From Acidobacteriota bacterium (GTDB lineage Bacteria > Acidobacteriota > UBA6911): 32,274 nucleotides of DNA. The notes beneath the pieces are model-generated. The model saw nothing but the letters and a program-made list of their open reading frames with translations. It had not been told where the DNA came from and did no database searches. The stretch spans positions 1 to 32,274 of the forward strand of contig JAFGIY010000032.1 of the NCBI GenBank assembly GCA_016929335.1, read 5' to 3'. The position numbers and the translations under genes were made by a program. Numbering within the stretch: the first letter of the stretch is position 1; every line of letters begins with the position of its first letter. Below are positions 1 through 6,283 of this stretch, piece by piece.

Positions 1-266
1 CCCCGGATCTCGTAGAGGTTCTTACGGTCGCCCTTGTTGTATACCTTTCGAACAACTTTAAACCTTTCCAGAAACCGGATGTTTGTTGAGACCGATCCTT
101 TTGACACCTCCAGCCTGTCAGCCATTTCGTCAAGAGACATCGGATGATTGCTGAATAAGAGCAATCCTTCCAATTGGCCCGCAATGCGCGAAAATCCGAA
201 TTTCTCCGCCTTCTCTCCGACAATATGGAGAAAGTCGTTCCGAATATCTTCAATAGTTTTGGCCAT
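1..266 (-). CDS. GbsR/MarR-family transcriptional repressor, N-terminal part (runs off left edge)
   Basis: This is a partial gene: 88 codons are visible, starting at the ATG at 266 and leaving the window at base 1. A strong ribosome binding site (GGAGGG) lies about 5 bases upstream of the ATG. The visible protein has an N-terminal helix (residues 1-20, MAKTIEDIRNDFLHIVGEKA) and then a winged helix-turn-helix, with the segments HPMSLDEMADRLEVSKGSVS and NIRFLERFKVVRKV at about residues 41-75. This layout is typical of GbsR-type MarR relatives, which usually act as dimeric repressors. A perfect palindrome and a good promoter lie directly upstream, so autoregulation is likely. It is leftward like the conjugation operon but separated from it by about 400 bp, so it is probably an independent unit. 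The family call is fairly secure; the ligand and targets are unknown. Confidence 0.85.
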   Translation of the reverse strand, partial: MAKTIEDIRNDFLHIVGEKAEKFGFSRIAGQLEGLLLFSNHPMSLDEMADRLEVSKGSVSTNIRFLERFKVVRKVYNKGDRKNLYEIR

Positions 267-291
267 GACACCCTCCTATTCCATTCAGTAT

Positions 292-309
292 GTTCAATAC
301 ATATTGAAC
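292..309. promoter_or_regulatory. Palindromic operator upstream of the GbsR/MarR-like gene
   Basis: GTTCAATA and TATTGAAC form perfect 8-bp inverted arms separated by CA. The site begins 25 bp upstream of the start codon and lies just downstream of the predicted -10 box, where a bound dimer would block transcription. MarR/GbsR proteins bind palindromes of about this size. That this protein binds this site is inference. Confidence 0.7.
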
Positions 310-320
310 GTACAACACTG

Positions 321-349
321 ACATTACGCTATAAAATAATACATGTCAA
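321..349 (-). promoter_or_regulatory. Sigma-70-type promoter for the GbsR/MarR-like gene
   Basis: On the minus strand a perfect TTGACA -35 box (344-349) is followed after 17 bp by TAATGT (321-326), a weak -10 box. The spacing is ideal. The predicted start, near 313, lies immediately upstream of the palindromic operator. Confidence 0.5.
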
Positions 350-481
350 TAAAAAATGATCCTAGATTCCTGGTGTCGGGTGTATAGGAAAAAACGAATG
401 CTTGATTTCAGGCTCACTCCTAACACCATTTTATATTTGTCATGTATTTAGCTGAGGGATTAGGCTGCATAACAAAATTAG

Positions 482-494
482 CCAGGTTTCCTGG
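482..494. repeat. Short perfect hairpin CCAGG-TTT-CCTGG
   Basis: Perfect 5-bp arms surround a 3-base loop. On the plus strand it is followed by TTTATTT; on the minus strand by CTAATTTTG. It could be a weak terminator in either direction. Nothing is transcribed rightward into it, so a leftward role after ardC would be the more sensible reading. Confidence 0.35.
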
Positions 495-525
495 TTTATT
501 TAACCGCAGACTGGCGTGCTTTTGA

Positions 526-564
526 GGAGTGCGAGCAGACCATGCAATGGAATGCTCGCATTCC
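526..564. repeat. Long inverted repeat with 11-bp arms
   Basis: GGAGTGCGAGC (526-536) pairs with GCTCGCATTCC (554-564) with a single G-T mismatch and a 17-base loop. The right arm also takes part in a competing perfect hairpin (GGAATGC 549-555 with GCATTCC 558-564) and in CGCATT/AATGCG (557-562 and 567-572). Such mutually exclusive arms suggest a structured DNA or RNA element. Its role is unknown. Confidence 0.4.
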
Positions 565-620
565 GAAATGCGCCGGGGAGAATGGGAAGACAAGGCTTTA
601 AAAGGGAGTGTTGGGATAAG

Positions 621-641
621 GGGGCGCGGAGATCGCGCCCC
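621..641. repeat. GC-rich hairpin downstream of ardC
   Basis: GGGGCGCG (621-628) and CGCGCCCC (634-641) form a perfect 8-bp stem with loop GAGAT, 37 bp past the ardC stop codon. In the direction of transcription it is followed by CTTATCCCAA, not a T-tract. It is therefore at best a Rho-assisted terminator or an mRNA-stabilising stem at the end of the transfer operon. Confidence 0.4.
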
Positions 642-677
642 ATAAGTATTCATACGAGGCGTTTTTGAATAATTCCC

Positions 678-1709
678 TTACATTTCCATTTCCAGTTCCG
701 GGCTGTTGCCTCTCGCCGGCATGGAAGGAATTATCTGAGTATCAATGTTTATCGCTTGGTTCTCCAGTGAGGAATGGGAATTATTGATGTGTGCAAGCGC
801 CTGGTCCATTGTCTTGCAGTGTTCGAGCGCGAGCAGAAGATCGGCAGCCTTGTGGGCGTCTCGGGCGGCCCGGAAGATTTCGTGCTTGTCGCTGCGAAGT
901 GAGGTCAGCCAAGATCCGACGTACGCGGCGTGGCTATCGGGATTGTGGGGAATGCCTCGCTCGGCCATCAAGAAAACGCTAGCCAGTTCGGCACGTAGCT
1001 CCTCCTTGGCATATTCGATATCGCCAAATCCATGACTATTGTTCAATGTTTCTCGGTTGAGGCGATGTGCTGCGCCGGTCCAGTGGGCTGTCTCATGAAG
1101 GGCCGTCCCGTAATAATTCGCGGCGGAGTCGAAAGCGGCCCGTGGAGGAAGGTGAATAGTGTCGGCAAGACGATTGTAGAACGCTCGATCAGGCTGATCA
1201 TGTATGATCCGGGCACCGCTGTTCTGTATGATTGCCTCTGCACCCTGGACAATCTCCCATTGCTGACGCATCCGGGGCGTGTACGCCGGAATGCCCTCAA
1301 TCTGGCTTGCATTAAAGACCGTATAAACGCGATAAAGAAAGCGATCGCGGCTCGATTCCGGAGCATCATCTCTGGATTCTTCATGGCCGTCAGCCTGATT
1401 CTTGGGGAACTGCCAGAATTCAATCTGAGTTCCCTTCTCGCCTTTTCTTACCCGCCAGCCGCTTTCTTGTGCCTGGCGGTAGGTTATCCAGCGCGGATCC
1501 TCGAAGCTATTGCGCATTCCTGTGACCATCAAATGGAGCGCATTGCCGCCACGATAAGATTTCCCGGTGGTTGGATTCATCGGCATTTCAAATGCACCGG
1601 CTTGCCAGGGCTTTTGCCACGGAGCAACTCCCTTCTCTAATGCAGCGATGATGCTGTCAGAAATTTCCTGGCGAAGATCACGCTTGATTGATGGAGTTTT
1701 GAAGTTCAT
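678..1709 (-). CDS. ardC: ArdC-type antirestriction / ssDNA-binding zincin protein
   Basis: The 343-residue protein matches the ArdC architecture. The N-terminal ssDNA-binding domain includes GVAPWQKPW, NPTTGKSYRGGNALHL, the ITYRQAQESGW segment and VRKGEKGTQIEFW. The C-terminal metallopeptidase-like domain has the zinc motif HETAH (residues 205-209) and a downstream EELRAELAS helix that likely supplies a third ligand. ArdC proteins coat incoming single-stranded plasmid DNA and protect it from host nucleases and restriction; a catalytic substrate is not established. I chose the ATG at 1709 because it overlaps the stop of the preceding 39-codon gene as ATGA and has a G-rich Shine-Dalgarno 8 bases upstream. 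An in-frame ATG at 1724 would add five residues. It is the last gene of the leftward transfer operon. Confidence 0.85.
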   Translation of the reverse strand: MNFKTPSIKRDLRQEISDSIIAALEKGVAPWQKPWQAGAFEMPMNPTTGKSYRGGNALHLMVTGMRNSFEDPRWITYRQAQESGWRVRKGEKGTQIEFWQFPKNQADGHEESRDDAPESSRDRFLYRVYTVFNASQIEGIPAYTPRMRQQWEIVQGAEAIIQNSGARIIHDQPDRAFYNRLADTIHLPPRAAFDSAANYYGTALHETAHWTGAAHRLNRETLNNSHGFGDIEYAKEELRAELASVFLMAERGIPHNPDSHAAYVGSWLTSLRSDKHEIFRAARDAHKAADLLLALEHCKTMDQALAHINNSHSSLENQAINIDTQIIPSMPARGNSPELEMEM

Positions 1710-1825
1710 CGGGGATCCCCCCATTCGGAATCAGATTCTGGAGTCTCGGCTTCAAAACCGGATCCATCAAGCGGTTCGCCTCCCAAATTATCAAGCAACT
1801 CAGAATTGGCATCCTTCTCCGGCAT
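1706..1825 (-). CDS. Small acidic peptide (39 aa) translationally coupled to ardC
   Basis: I do not recognise this product. The ATG at 1825 has a good Shine-Dalgarno (AAAGGA, 9 bases upstream), and its TGA stop overlaps the ardC start as ATGA, so translation of the two is probably coupled. The peptide is strongly acidic: it begins MPEKDANSELLDNLGGEPLD and ends rich in E, D and S. It contains no membrane segment or cysteine. It could be a leader that sets ardC translation, or a DNA-mimic-like acidic partner. The second idea rests only on composition. Confidence 0.5.
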   Translation of the reverse strand: MPEKDANSELLDNLGGEPLDGSGFEAETPESDSEWGDPR

Positions 1826-1853
1826 TGTGCTTATTCCTTTCTTTGAGCTGGTT

Positions 1854-3752
1854 CTATTTTTCAAACAGTATTGACTGCAATCCGAAATCACGCGGGACGA
1901 ATTCCTTGCTTACAAGCGGCAGGAATTTCTGCGGCATCTTCATCTTGGTGAGGCCATAGTTTGCGATCTTCATGTAAGCATGAAAATCGGGAAGACTCTG
2001 GAATTCAGTGGAGAGAATGATCTTCTCGAGCTTCTCTTGCTCGCTCATGCTGAAACGATCGCCATAATCACTCGGGCTGAATTGGCTGCTCTGGAATTTC
2101 TTGATCACCTCCCGCTCACCAAAGGCCTTCGACAAAAACTCTGATGTCGTCGGATCGTTTAGCCGGAATATGAGGTGGACATTGAAGTTGTTGAAAAAGG
2201 TTTCTTTCTGATCGGCGCCGTAGATATTGGACACCGAGCCGAGGTCCTGATTGGCCAGAACAAGAAATCCGCCTTTGGACCTGCCCATAGTCAGAAAATC
2301 GAAAATGCAGGGCATTTTGGTAAGAGAGCCAAATTCATCAACAACAAAGGTGATACGGCGGCTGAAGCTATCCGTCAGGGAAAGAACCTCTCGGGTCATA
2401 ATGTCGATGACGAAGGTCATCAGCGAGCGGAAGATGGCGTCGTACTGGCGAATATTCATGAGGAAAAGGTTTTGCCTCTTACTATCATCGCGGATGAATT
2501 TGCGGAACGAAAAGGCCCCGTCACTTTCGGTCAAATAGCGGAAAAACGTGATCCTCTCCTGCAGAATCGAAATGATTGAGGCCGCCTGGTTACTATCAGC
2601 CTTATCAATATGCTTCAACGCCCCCATCTCCCGAACCGGTAGCGTATAAAGAGCTTCCCTAATCTGTGTTAGCGGTTGTGAAAAGAAGTCCCAGATCTCG
2701 CGATTGGTCTTTTTGCCTACGCGGAGCAGATAGAAACAGCCGGTCCGGAACACATCACGCGCAGCGTTATACCAGTAAGCATCCTTTGAATCCTTCGGGG
2801 GCTCGTAGAGAGATGTGCAAAGGACATCAAGATCCGGATAATCGAGAACTTCATTGAAAAAACTCCAGGGGACAGACCGTTTATCGAAGGGATAAAAAAT
2901 CAGGTCATCTTCTTCAAGGTGCTTTCCGCAGAATTCTCCCTTAACATCGTAGATTACGCACTTATTGACCTCTTTAGTGGAAGCTCGTCGCGCTTTCAGT
3001 GTTGCCAGGTAATGGTTAAGGCAGACGGACTTCCCTGTGCCTGAAGTTCCCAGCAACAGGATATGCCTGCGGGATACGGAATCGGGCAATGCCGCCTCTC
3101 CCAAGCATAGCGGCACGAACGAGGGATCGTCTTTTGCTTCTTCCTTAATTACATGGTTAAGCCCAGCCTTCATCTGCTGAAAAGGCACAAGGTCTGCGCC
3201 TCGAATAAATTCTGTCTTTTCGGTTCTCCGATTCAGCAAACTGAATCCGATAAAATAGAGAAAACCGAAAACCGGGAAGAAAAGCAGGCTGGTCGGAAAG
3301 ATCCAGCGGAGCTGCTCCACACGGCCGTGTGTAATCCATAGGATTGCCTTGCGATATGTTTCCCTTGGCACTTCCGGGCGCTGAAAGAGCGGCCGAAGCT
3401 CCAGCTCAACAATTTCCGATTTCTCAAAAGTCTTAGCAGGCCCCGTACTGAGCTGAAGATTAAAATAATTCTTCGGATTGAATGAAATGAAATATTTAAC
3501 TAGAGAAATCATCCGCAGATGTCTGGCATTCGGTTTTAACGCAATCCGCGGCTGGCCGTTGACGTGCTGCAGCTCGGGAATGGGATCGGAAAAGTAATGC
3601 GAAAGAAACATGCTCATTCCCCCACCATAAAGGATGATCGCCAGCAGCAAGCCGATGACGCCCATCTGGATATACATCCTGGCGGCAGAAACAACCCGAT
3701 CATGAGCCACATAAGCGCGTGAAGTTATCCGGCTTTTTGAAGAGCTATTCAT
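1854..3752 (-). CDS. Type IV coupling protein (VirD4/TraD/TrwB family)
   Basis: This 632-residue inner-membrane ATPase would receive the relaxase-DNA complex and pump it into the type IV secretion channel. Two N-terminal membrane segments lie at about residues 30-50 (GVIGLLLAIILYGGG) and 150-173 (SLLFFPVFGFLYFIGFSLL), with a periplasmic stretch between them, as in TraD/TrwB. The Walker A motif GTSGTGKS is at about 235-242 and Walker B FVVDEFGS at about 469-476, followed by MGRSKGGFLVLANQ, which is typical of the family. I chose the ATG at 3752, preceded by AAGGAG, which overlaps the upstream gene by 8 bp; an ATG at 3800 lies deeper inside that gene. It is separated from the relaxase by the partition-like genes, unlike the adjacent trwB-trwC of R388. 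Confidence 0.9.
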   Translation of the reverse strand: MNSSSKSRITSRAYVAHDRVVSAARMYIQMGVIGLLLAIILYGGGMSMFLSHYFSDPIPELQHVNGQPRIALKPNARHLRMISLVKYFISFNPKNYFNLQLSTGPAKTFEKSEIVELELRPLFQRPEVPRETYRKAILWITHGRVEQLRWIFPTSLLFFPVFGFLYFIGFSLLNRRTEKTEFIRGADLVPFQQMKAGLNHVIKEEAKDDPSFVPLCLGEAALPDSVSRRHILLLGTSGTGKSVCLNHYLATLKARRASTKEVNKCVIYDVKGEFCGKHLEEDDLIFYPFDKRSVPWSFFNEVLDYPDLDVLCTSLYEPPKDSKDAYWYNAARDVFRTGCFYLLRVGKKTNREIWDFFSQPLTQIREALYTLPVREMGALKHIDKADSNQAASIISILQERITFFRYLTESDGAFSFRKFIRDDSKRQNLFLMNIRQYDAIFRSLMTFVIDIMTREVLSLTDSFSRRITFVVDEFGSLTKMPCIFDFLTMGRSKGGFLVLANQDLGSVSNIYGADQKETFFNNFNVHLIFRLNDPTTSEFLSKAFGEREVIKKFQSSQFSPSDYGDRFSMSEQEKLEKIILSTEFQSLPDFHAYMKIANYGLTKMKMPQKFLPLVSKEFVPRDFGLQSILFEK

Positions 3753-4584
3753 CGAATTCGATAACTCCTTGCTTGCCCGCAGATTGCCATCCGGAAGCAT
3801 TTTTCATGACAAGAAGCTTGCGCTTTGGACGTTCGGGGCTTGGAAGCAATTCGAGAGTCCTGCGGGATTTGGAAAGCTGCAACAACACTGTGCGGTTCTG
3901 CACGGTCTGTTTGACCATCGCTTGGCGTTCAGCATCGAAACGATTTGCATACCACCTATTCATAAATAATGCAGTGAACAAGGTCAGAGTCAGAAGCACC
4001 AGCAAACCACACAAGGAATATGTCCGGATCTGAAGGCGCCTGGCCATGGTTGTGCTCTTTTCAAGCGCCGCTGCGGCTTTATTGTTCCTGACAATTGCGT
4101 CATCAAATGCCTTGCTGGATCCTGTAAGTTTTTCCAGACGGATCTGCAGCGGATAAATAATCCGTTGCTCGATGCCGACTTCCAACTGAGTTGCCATTTT
4201 TGAGGCCAGGTTTTCAGCCGACTGCCGCATCGCTTCCTCAATATGCTTATGTATTTGAGTGAAATCCTGATGGATTCTCTCGGTTTCCTGGATAACCTGG
4301 CCGGCAAGATGTGTGCTTAAATCCAGGTTGCCTCGCGCTTCCGCGCTGAAACGCTCAATTTCCTTCTTTAGCTGCTCAATCCTTGCGGCGGCTCCTTGAA
4401 CTGCGGACGGAATTGATTCGTAATAAGCCTTATAAAGCTGCAGCGCCCGCAAAAGCCGAGCTAGCTCTTTATCCTCTGGGCTTATCCCCGCTTCATGTAG
4501 AGTCCTATAAAACTCGACCTTTTGATCATCCGGGAGACCTTCAACCAGATCTTTAAATAAAGGTTGTTGTTCTTCCTGGGGCAT
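3745..4584 (-). CDS. Coiled-coil membrane protein of the ParA/coupling-protein locus
   Basis: I do not recognise this 279-residue protein by family. Residues 1-60 are acidic and soluble. About 60-185 are long amphipathic helices rich in E, Q, K and A, compatible with coiled coil. One membrane segment follows at about 194-214 (LCGLLVLLTLTLFTALF), then a basic C-terminal tail (SPERPKRKLLVMKN). It starts 4 bp after the parA stop and overlaps the coupling-protein gene by 8 bp, so the three are clearly one unit. By position it matches the third gene of an stbABC-like cluster, and it could anchor ParA or the coupling protein to the membrane. That role is inference. Confidence 0.7.
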   Translation of the reverse strand: MPQEEQQPLFKDLVEGLPDDQKVEFYRTLHEAGISPEDKELARLLRALQLYKAYYESIPSAVQGAAARIEQLKKEIERFSAEARGNLDLSTHLAGQVIQETERIHQDFTQIHKHIEEAMRQSAENLASKMATQLEVGIEQRIIYPLQIRLEKLTGSSKAFDDAIVRNNKAAAALEKSTTMARRLQIRTYSLCGLLVLLTLTLFTALFMNRWYANRFDAERQAMVKQTVQNRTVLLQLSKSRRTLELLPSPERPKRKLLVMKNASGWQSAGKQGVIEFDE

Positions 4585-4588
4585 AGAA

Positions 4589-5302
4589 TTAGCTCATAGG
4601 TTTCAATGAGTTGATAATTGGATCGAGTTGATCGTAGATATTCTGCTGAAACCGGCGTAGCCGGGCCCGTACCATGAGCTGACCGAGAAGCACCCCAATG
4701 TCTTTGCATCTTGGCGACAGCACATCGGCGATGGTCAGGTCTAACCGCTCAAGTTCGGTCACATACTCCTCATCCATGCGCGGCAAAACGACATGGTGTG
4801 GCGTGAATTTTTCGCGAAAAGCGAGAGCCTCGTCACTCGCGTCATAATCCGGCAGATATTCGCCATCTTTGAGATTCTTGAAAATGATATAGGCAACACG
4901 ATCCTGCAGCGCCGAAACCCAGTTAAAGAAAGATTGAATGCTATCGGGCGAGCTGGTTATCGAGGCAACACATACAAATCGGACCTGAAGAGATGACAGT
5001 TCGTCAAAAGGAATATCGAGCCACCAGTCCAACACCTCTCTCCCGGTACCTGCTTTCAGGTCGGCGAGAATCAAACGATCTCCATTTAATGCCCTTTCAA
5101 CCAGGACATCATGCGAAGACTTTTTCCTGATTTCGACCTGGATAGCTTCCGGAAAGAAACGCGAGAGCGTTCGGTTTTCATCATCCATATCCAGGAGTAG
5201 AGGATCGAATCCATGTTCTCTCAGATATGTGATCAGAAATCGAGCGGCTGTGGACTTGCCAGTTCCGCCTTTTGCTCCCGCGGTAAATAGAATGGTCGCC
5301 AT
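4589..5302 (-). CDS. ParA/MinD-type partition ATPase (StbB-like)
   Basis: This 237-residue ATPase has the deviant Walker A KGGTGKST at residues 11-18 and the LLLDMDDENRTLSRFF segment that follows it in ParA/StbB relatives. It probably positions or segregates the element, or links it to the transfer machinery. The start is the ATG at 5302, which overlaps the upstream TAA as TAATG and has a GAGGAGGG Shine-Dalgarno. The reading frame stays open upstream to 5599, but that part is a shadow of the HTH gene. In R388 a DNA-binding protein (StbA) and a ParA-like ATPase (StbB) sit beside oriT, and the arrangement here is similar. Confidence 0.85.
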   Translation of the reverse strand: MATILFTAGAKGGTGKSTAARFLITYLREHGFDPLLLDMDDENRTLSRFFPEAIQVEIRKKSSHDVLVERALNGDRLILADLKAGTGREVLDWWLDIPFDELSSLQVRFVCVASITSSPDSIQSFFNWVSALQDRVAYIIFKNLKDGEYLPDYDASDEALAFREKFTPHHVVLPRMDEEYVTELERLDLTIADVLSPRCKDIGVLLGQLMVRARLRRFQQNIYDQLDPIINSLKPMS

Positions 5303-5670
5303 TAATGTCCCTCCTCTTCGAGTTTCTTTCGCCGCGCTGCGGCTACTTCGGGTGGTAGCCGGGTCAGGTTGTAGCGTTCGCTGTATTTGAAATTCCAATC
5401 GGGATTTCCCTGCGCTCTTGCAGGCGCTGGCGCTTTGGCCGGTTTCTCCGACTTCACATTTCGCCCATAGCTGTAGACCTTGCGACCGCGCGATCTCACC
5501 TTTATGAATTTGAAAATGGCGGGGGCTTGCACCGTGAGATCGTATTTTTCGCGCAATAGCTCGGCTATCTGCGTATATGGCACCGGAGGCTTTCGGCATC
5601 TCAGATTGATGATTTCGTTTTCATGGGGAATCAGACTTGATTGATGTGGTTTGCCGGTCATCGTAATCAT
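5302..5670 (-). CDS. Small HTH DNA-binding protein (StbA-like by position)
   Basis: This 122-residue basic protein has a predicted helix-turn-helix at about residues 29-60 (YTQIAELLREKYDLT, then APAIFKFIKVRSRGRK). A linker rich in lysine, alanine and proline follows, then a basic C-terminus. It starts directly downstream of the 11-bp-phased iterons and overlaps parA by one base. I infer that it binds those iterons, represses its own operon and serves as the DNA adaptor for the ParA ATPase. I cannot show sequence homology to StbA; the match is in size, position and site architecture. The start is ATG 5670 or ATG 5661, and AAGG lies close upstream of both. Confidence 0.7.
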   Translation of the reverse strand: MITMTGKPHQSSLIPHENEIINLRCRKPPVPYTQIAELLREKYDLTVQAPAIFKFIKVRSRGRKVYSYGRNVKSEKPAKAPAPARAQGNPDWNFKYSERYNLTRLPPEVAAARRKKLEEEGH

Positions 5671-5701
5671 TACCTTTATTAATGTTATGCGTTCACGAAG
5701 T

Positions 5702-5811
5702 GGAAATGCGTTTCCTCTATATTTCCACTATTCGGGCGACAATGGTCGGAAGCGGAAATAGAGTGGAAATGAAGCGGAAATTAAGCGGAAACAGATTTCC
5801 ACTATATTTCC
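5702..5811. repeat. GGAAA iterons phased at 11 bp
   Basis: GGAAA cores occur on the plus strand at 5754, 5765, 5776 and 5787, exactly 11 bp apart, with a further copy at 5702. The reverse core TTTCC occurs at 5711 and 5722 and again at 5796 and 5807, each pair also 11 bp apart. The 11-mer ATTTCCACTAT is repeated exactly at 5721 and 5795, and 5754-5770 is the inverse of 5795-5811 at 16 of 17 positions. One core per helical turn means a protein would bind along one face of the DNA. Likely functions are a partition centromere, autoregulatory sites for the adjacent HTH gene, or accessory oriT sites. Confidence 0.85.
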
Positions 5812-5817
5812 TATCCG

Positions 5818-5878
5818 CAATACCTCTAAATAAAATTTGGAGGTATTGTGTCTCCGATTGGAAGGGACCAATCGGAGA
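5818..5878. other. Candidate origin of transfer: two adjacent hairpins
   Basis: Hairpin 1 is CAATACCTC (5818-5826) and GAGGTATTG (5840-5848) with a 13-base AT-rich loop. Hairpin 2 is TCTCCGATTGG (5851-5861) and CCAATCGGAGA (5868-5878), an 11-bp perfect stem with a 6-base loop. They sit two bases apart, next to iterons, inside the mobilisation gene block. MOBF relaxases recognise a hairpin followed by the nic site. The right arm and its flank read GGTATTGTGTCT, which resembles the GTATTGTCT core of the R388 nic region as I recall it. Assignment as oriT is inference; no nic site is proven. Confidence 0.5.
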
Positions 5879-5914
5879 ATTTCCCTAACTCCCCTTGTAG
5901 CTATCCAGATCAAT

Positions 5915-6268
5915 CTATGCATCGAAGTACTCCTGTTCGGATGCGGAAGAAGGTGGTTCCGGGGGAGCTACAACGATAATATTTGTCACCCAAAGCTGCT
6001 CGCTCGGCATTTTCTCGGAAGCTGAAGCCTGTACTGCGCCCAGCTTGCCGATGCCGGCATCCTCAAAAATGGGATCGAGATTTCGGCCCGACACCTCGAT
6101 TGTGCAGAACGAATAGCTCAGGCGAAGTAGTCGGGATCCATTCAGGAGTTCAGCCTGAACCAGCCAGTGATCCGGTATGATCCGTTGTGAGCCATCGGCC
6201 GATATAAAGAGTCCGCCCGTTAAAGTCGAGCGCATCGAAGTGCGGGATGTATAACACTGGAACGACAT
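5915..6268 (-). CDS. Hypothetical protein in the mobilisation operon (117 aa)
   Basis: I do not recognise this product. It begins 15 bp after the relaxase stop codon, with a Shine-Dalgarno (GAGGGAAA) about 9 bases before the ATG, and it is the last gene before the oriT-like region. The protein is soluble, with no signal peptide or membrane segment. It has several beta-like stretches (GGLFISADGS, RLLRLSYSFCTIEVSG, LWVTNIIVVAPPEPP) and an acidic proline/serine-rich tail. Its place between the relaxase and oriT would suit an accessory or regulatory factor. That is inference from position. Confidence 0.6.
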   Translation of the reverse strand: MSFQCYTSRTSMRSTLTGGLFISADGSQRIIPDHWLVQAELLNGSRLLRLSYSFCTIEVSGRNLDPIFEDAGIGKLGAVQASASEKMPSEQLWVTNIIVVAPPEPPSSASEQEYFDA

Positions 6269-6283
6269 AATAAATTTCCCTCG

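Larger units (their letters stand above)
360..677. other. Non-coding, hairpin-rich region between ardC and the repressor gene
   Basis: I find no convincing gene here. The 77-codon minus-strand reading frame at 420-653 has no recognisable protein character. The stretch holds several inverted repeats (482-494, 526-564 and 621-641, listed separately). It lies at the 3' end of the leftward operon, so transcription termination is one plausible role; a recombination or replication site is another. None of the hairpins has a proper T-tract. Confidence 0.4.

Noticed and set aside
420..653. 77-codon leftward open frame downstream of ardC
   Set aside because: No ribosome binding site or recognisable features; it coincides with the hairpin cluster and is more likely chance.
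1032..1640. 202-codon rightward open frame opposite ardC
   Set aside because: It is antisense to a well-supported ArdC gene with conserved motifs, has no ribosome binding site and shows no protein-family character.
4589..5599. Long form of the ParA gene (336 codons)
   Set aside because: The extra N-terminus is an out-of-frame reading of the HTH gene. The ATG at 5302 has a strong Shine-Dalgarno and places the Walker A motif correctly.
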